From NCBI GenBank assembly GCA_014380985.1, contig JACMIU010000433.1:1-6338 (forward strand): DNA of 6,338 nucleotides. The letters are read 5' to 3'. The position numbers were made by a program, and so were the translations under genes. Origin of the DNA: Armatimonadota bacterium. GTDB taxonomy: Bacteria > Armatimonadota > Armatimonadia > Armatimonadales > Armatimonadaceae. Under the pieces are notes generated by a model, which was given only the letters and a program-made list of their open reading frames with translations, made no database searches and was not told the origin of the DNA. The first letter of the stretch is position 1, and the number at the start of each line of letters is the position of its first letter. Of this stretch, positions 5,430-6,338 are shown one piece after another.

Positions 5430-6338
5430 ATGAACTTTTTAGCCAAACTATTCGACAACAACGAACGCGATGTCGCCAAATATCGCAAAAACGCCGACAA
5501 AATCACCGCCCTCGAAGCGCAGTATCAGGCACTGTCCGAGGAAGCACTCCGCGCCAAAACCGACGAGTTCAAAGCGCGATTCACCGAAAGCATTGACGCG
5601 CAAGGCGGGCATGAATCGCTCCGCCAGCAAGAGTTAGACGCCCTCGCGTCCGGCAACACCGCGCAAAAGCACGTTTACCGCGACGCGATTAACAAAGCCT
5701 TGGACGGTTTGCAGGTCGAAGCGTTCGCCGCTTGCCGCGAAGCCGCCCGCCGCTACCTCGGAATGCGCCACTACGATGTGCAGTTAATCGGCGGCATGGT
5801 GCAACACGACGGGCGTATCAGCGAACTTCGCACCGGCGAAGGCAAAACCCTGATGTGTACCCTATCCATCTACCTGAACGCGCTTTCCGGTTTGGGCGTT
5901 CACGTGGTCACGGCGAACGATTACCTCGTCAAGCGCGACGCGGTTTGGATGGGAACACTGTACCATGCCCTCGGTATGAGCGTCGGGATTCTGCAAGGCA
6001 CGTCGCCCGAAACCGGCGAAGGCGGCGGCACGTTCATCTACGACCCGACCTACGAGGACCCGTCGGTAGACGGCTTGGATGCCCGCTTCCGCTACTCGCG
6101 GCAAACGTCGCGCCGCGCCGATGCCTATGAGTGCGACATTACCTATGGCACTTCGAGCGAGTTCGGCTTCGATTATTTGCGGGACAACATGGTTCCCGAC
6201 CCGACGTATTTGACACAGGTGCGCGGTCACAACTTCGCGGTGGTGGACGAGTGCGACTCGAACCTGATTGACGAAGCGCGAACCCCCTTGATCATCTCCG
6301 GGCAGTCCGACAAGGGGAGCGACCTGTACTACTCGATG
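5430..6338 (+). CDS. secA: SecA preprotein translocase ATPase, N-terminal part (truncated by window end)
   Basis: The first 303 residues of SecA, the motor that drives unfolded precursors through SecYEG at the cytoplasmic membrane; full-length family members are usually over 800 residues. MRHYDVQLIGGMV precedes the Walker A motif RTGEGKT (Gly136-Thr140). VVTANDYLVKRDA and ITYGTSSEFGFDYLRDNM are typical SecA blocks, and Walker B is DECD (273-276) in VVDECDSNLIDEARTPLIISG, where many homologues have DEVD. Compared with E. coli SecA there are two insertions: about 54-90 between the N-terminal helix and the EAF block, and about 191-230 (Gly- and Asp-rich, between SVGILQG and ADAYECDITYGT). The second resembles insertions in some Chloroflexota and Armatimonadota SecA proteins. 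Translation is probably regulated by the upstream small gene and the structured 113-nt spacer. No stop occurs before the window end. Confidence 0.97.
   Translation, partial: MNFLAKLFDNNERDVAKYRKNADKITALEAQYQALSEEALRAKTDEFKARFTESIDAQGGHESLRQQELDALASGNTAQKHVYRDAINKALDGLQVEAFAACREAARRYLGMRHYDVQLIGGMVQHDGRISELRTGEGKTLMCTLSIYLNALSGLGVHVVTANDYLVKRDAVWMGTLYHALGMSVGILQGTSPETGEGGGTFIYDPTYEDPSVDGLDARFRYSRQTSRRADAYECDITYGTSSEFGFDYLRDNMVPDPTYLTQVRGHNFAVVDECDSNLIDEARTPLIISGQSDKGSDLYYSM

Noticed and set aside
5030..5596. Forward open frame of 188 codons across the end of the RAPP gene and the start of secA
   Set aside because: It overlaps two better-supported genes in other frames and is very rich in Arg and Pro, as expected of a GC-rich shadow.

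Overview
All genes in this 6.3 kb window lie on the + strand. It is GC-rich, reads like ordinary chromosomal bacterial DNA, and contains no insertion sequence, CRISPR array, rRNA or tRNA. The organism cannot be named from the sequence alone. A long SecA N-terminal region with two insertions, a clan AA aspartic protease paired with a small partner, and a NYN-LOTUS protein fit a non-proteobacterial lineage such as Armatimonadota or Chloroflexota. This placement is low confidence.

Layout: (i) 2-660, the C-terminal end of a small uncharacterised protein, overlapping by ATGA with a 129-residue retropepsin-like aspartic protease; (ii) 590-1351, a multi-pass membrane protein resembling DUF2306, whose true start is unclear; (iii) 1471-2952, a NYN (PIN-like) nuclease-domain protein with a LOTUS/OST-HTH-like domain, followed after 8 nt by (iv) 2961-3830, a complete XerC/XerD-type tyrosine recombinase; (v) 3897-4694, an exported DUF1223 thioredoxin-fold protein with a CxxC motif; (vi) 4695-4890, a non-coding stretch with a 15-bp inverted repeat, nested direct repeats and a possible extended -10 promoter; (vii) 4891-5316, a small secreted or membrane-targeted protein; (viii) 5430 to the window end, the N-terminal third of secA.

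The most interesting part is 4891-5430. The 141-residue protein has an N-terminal signal/transmembrane segment, no recognisable enzymatic domain, and ends in R-A-P-P-V-stop. It sits directly upstream of secA, the position SecM occupies in Escherichia coli. RAPP is the core of known ribosome arrest peptides (ApdA/ApdP type) that sense Sec activity, and SecM arrests at the related RAGP. A short pyrimidine tract just after the stop codon is complementary to the whole secA Shine-Dalgarno sequence. A ribosome stalled at RAPP would sit at the edge of that tract. The sequence therefore supports a hypothesis of a SecM-like, apparently unrelated-by-sequence, translational feedback switch for secA. The stalling itself is inferred, not demonstrated.
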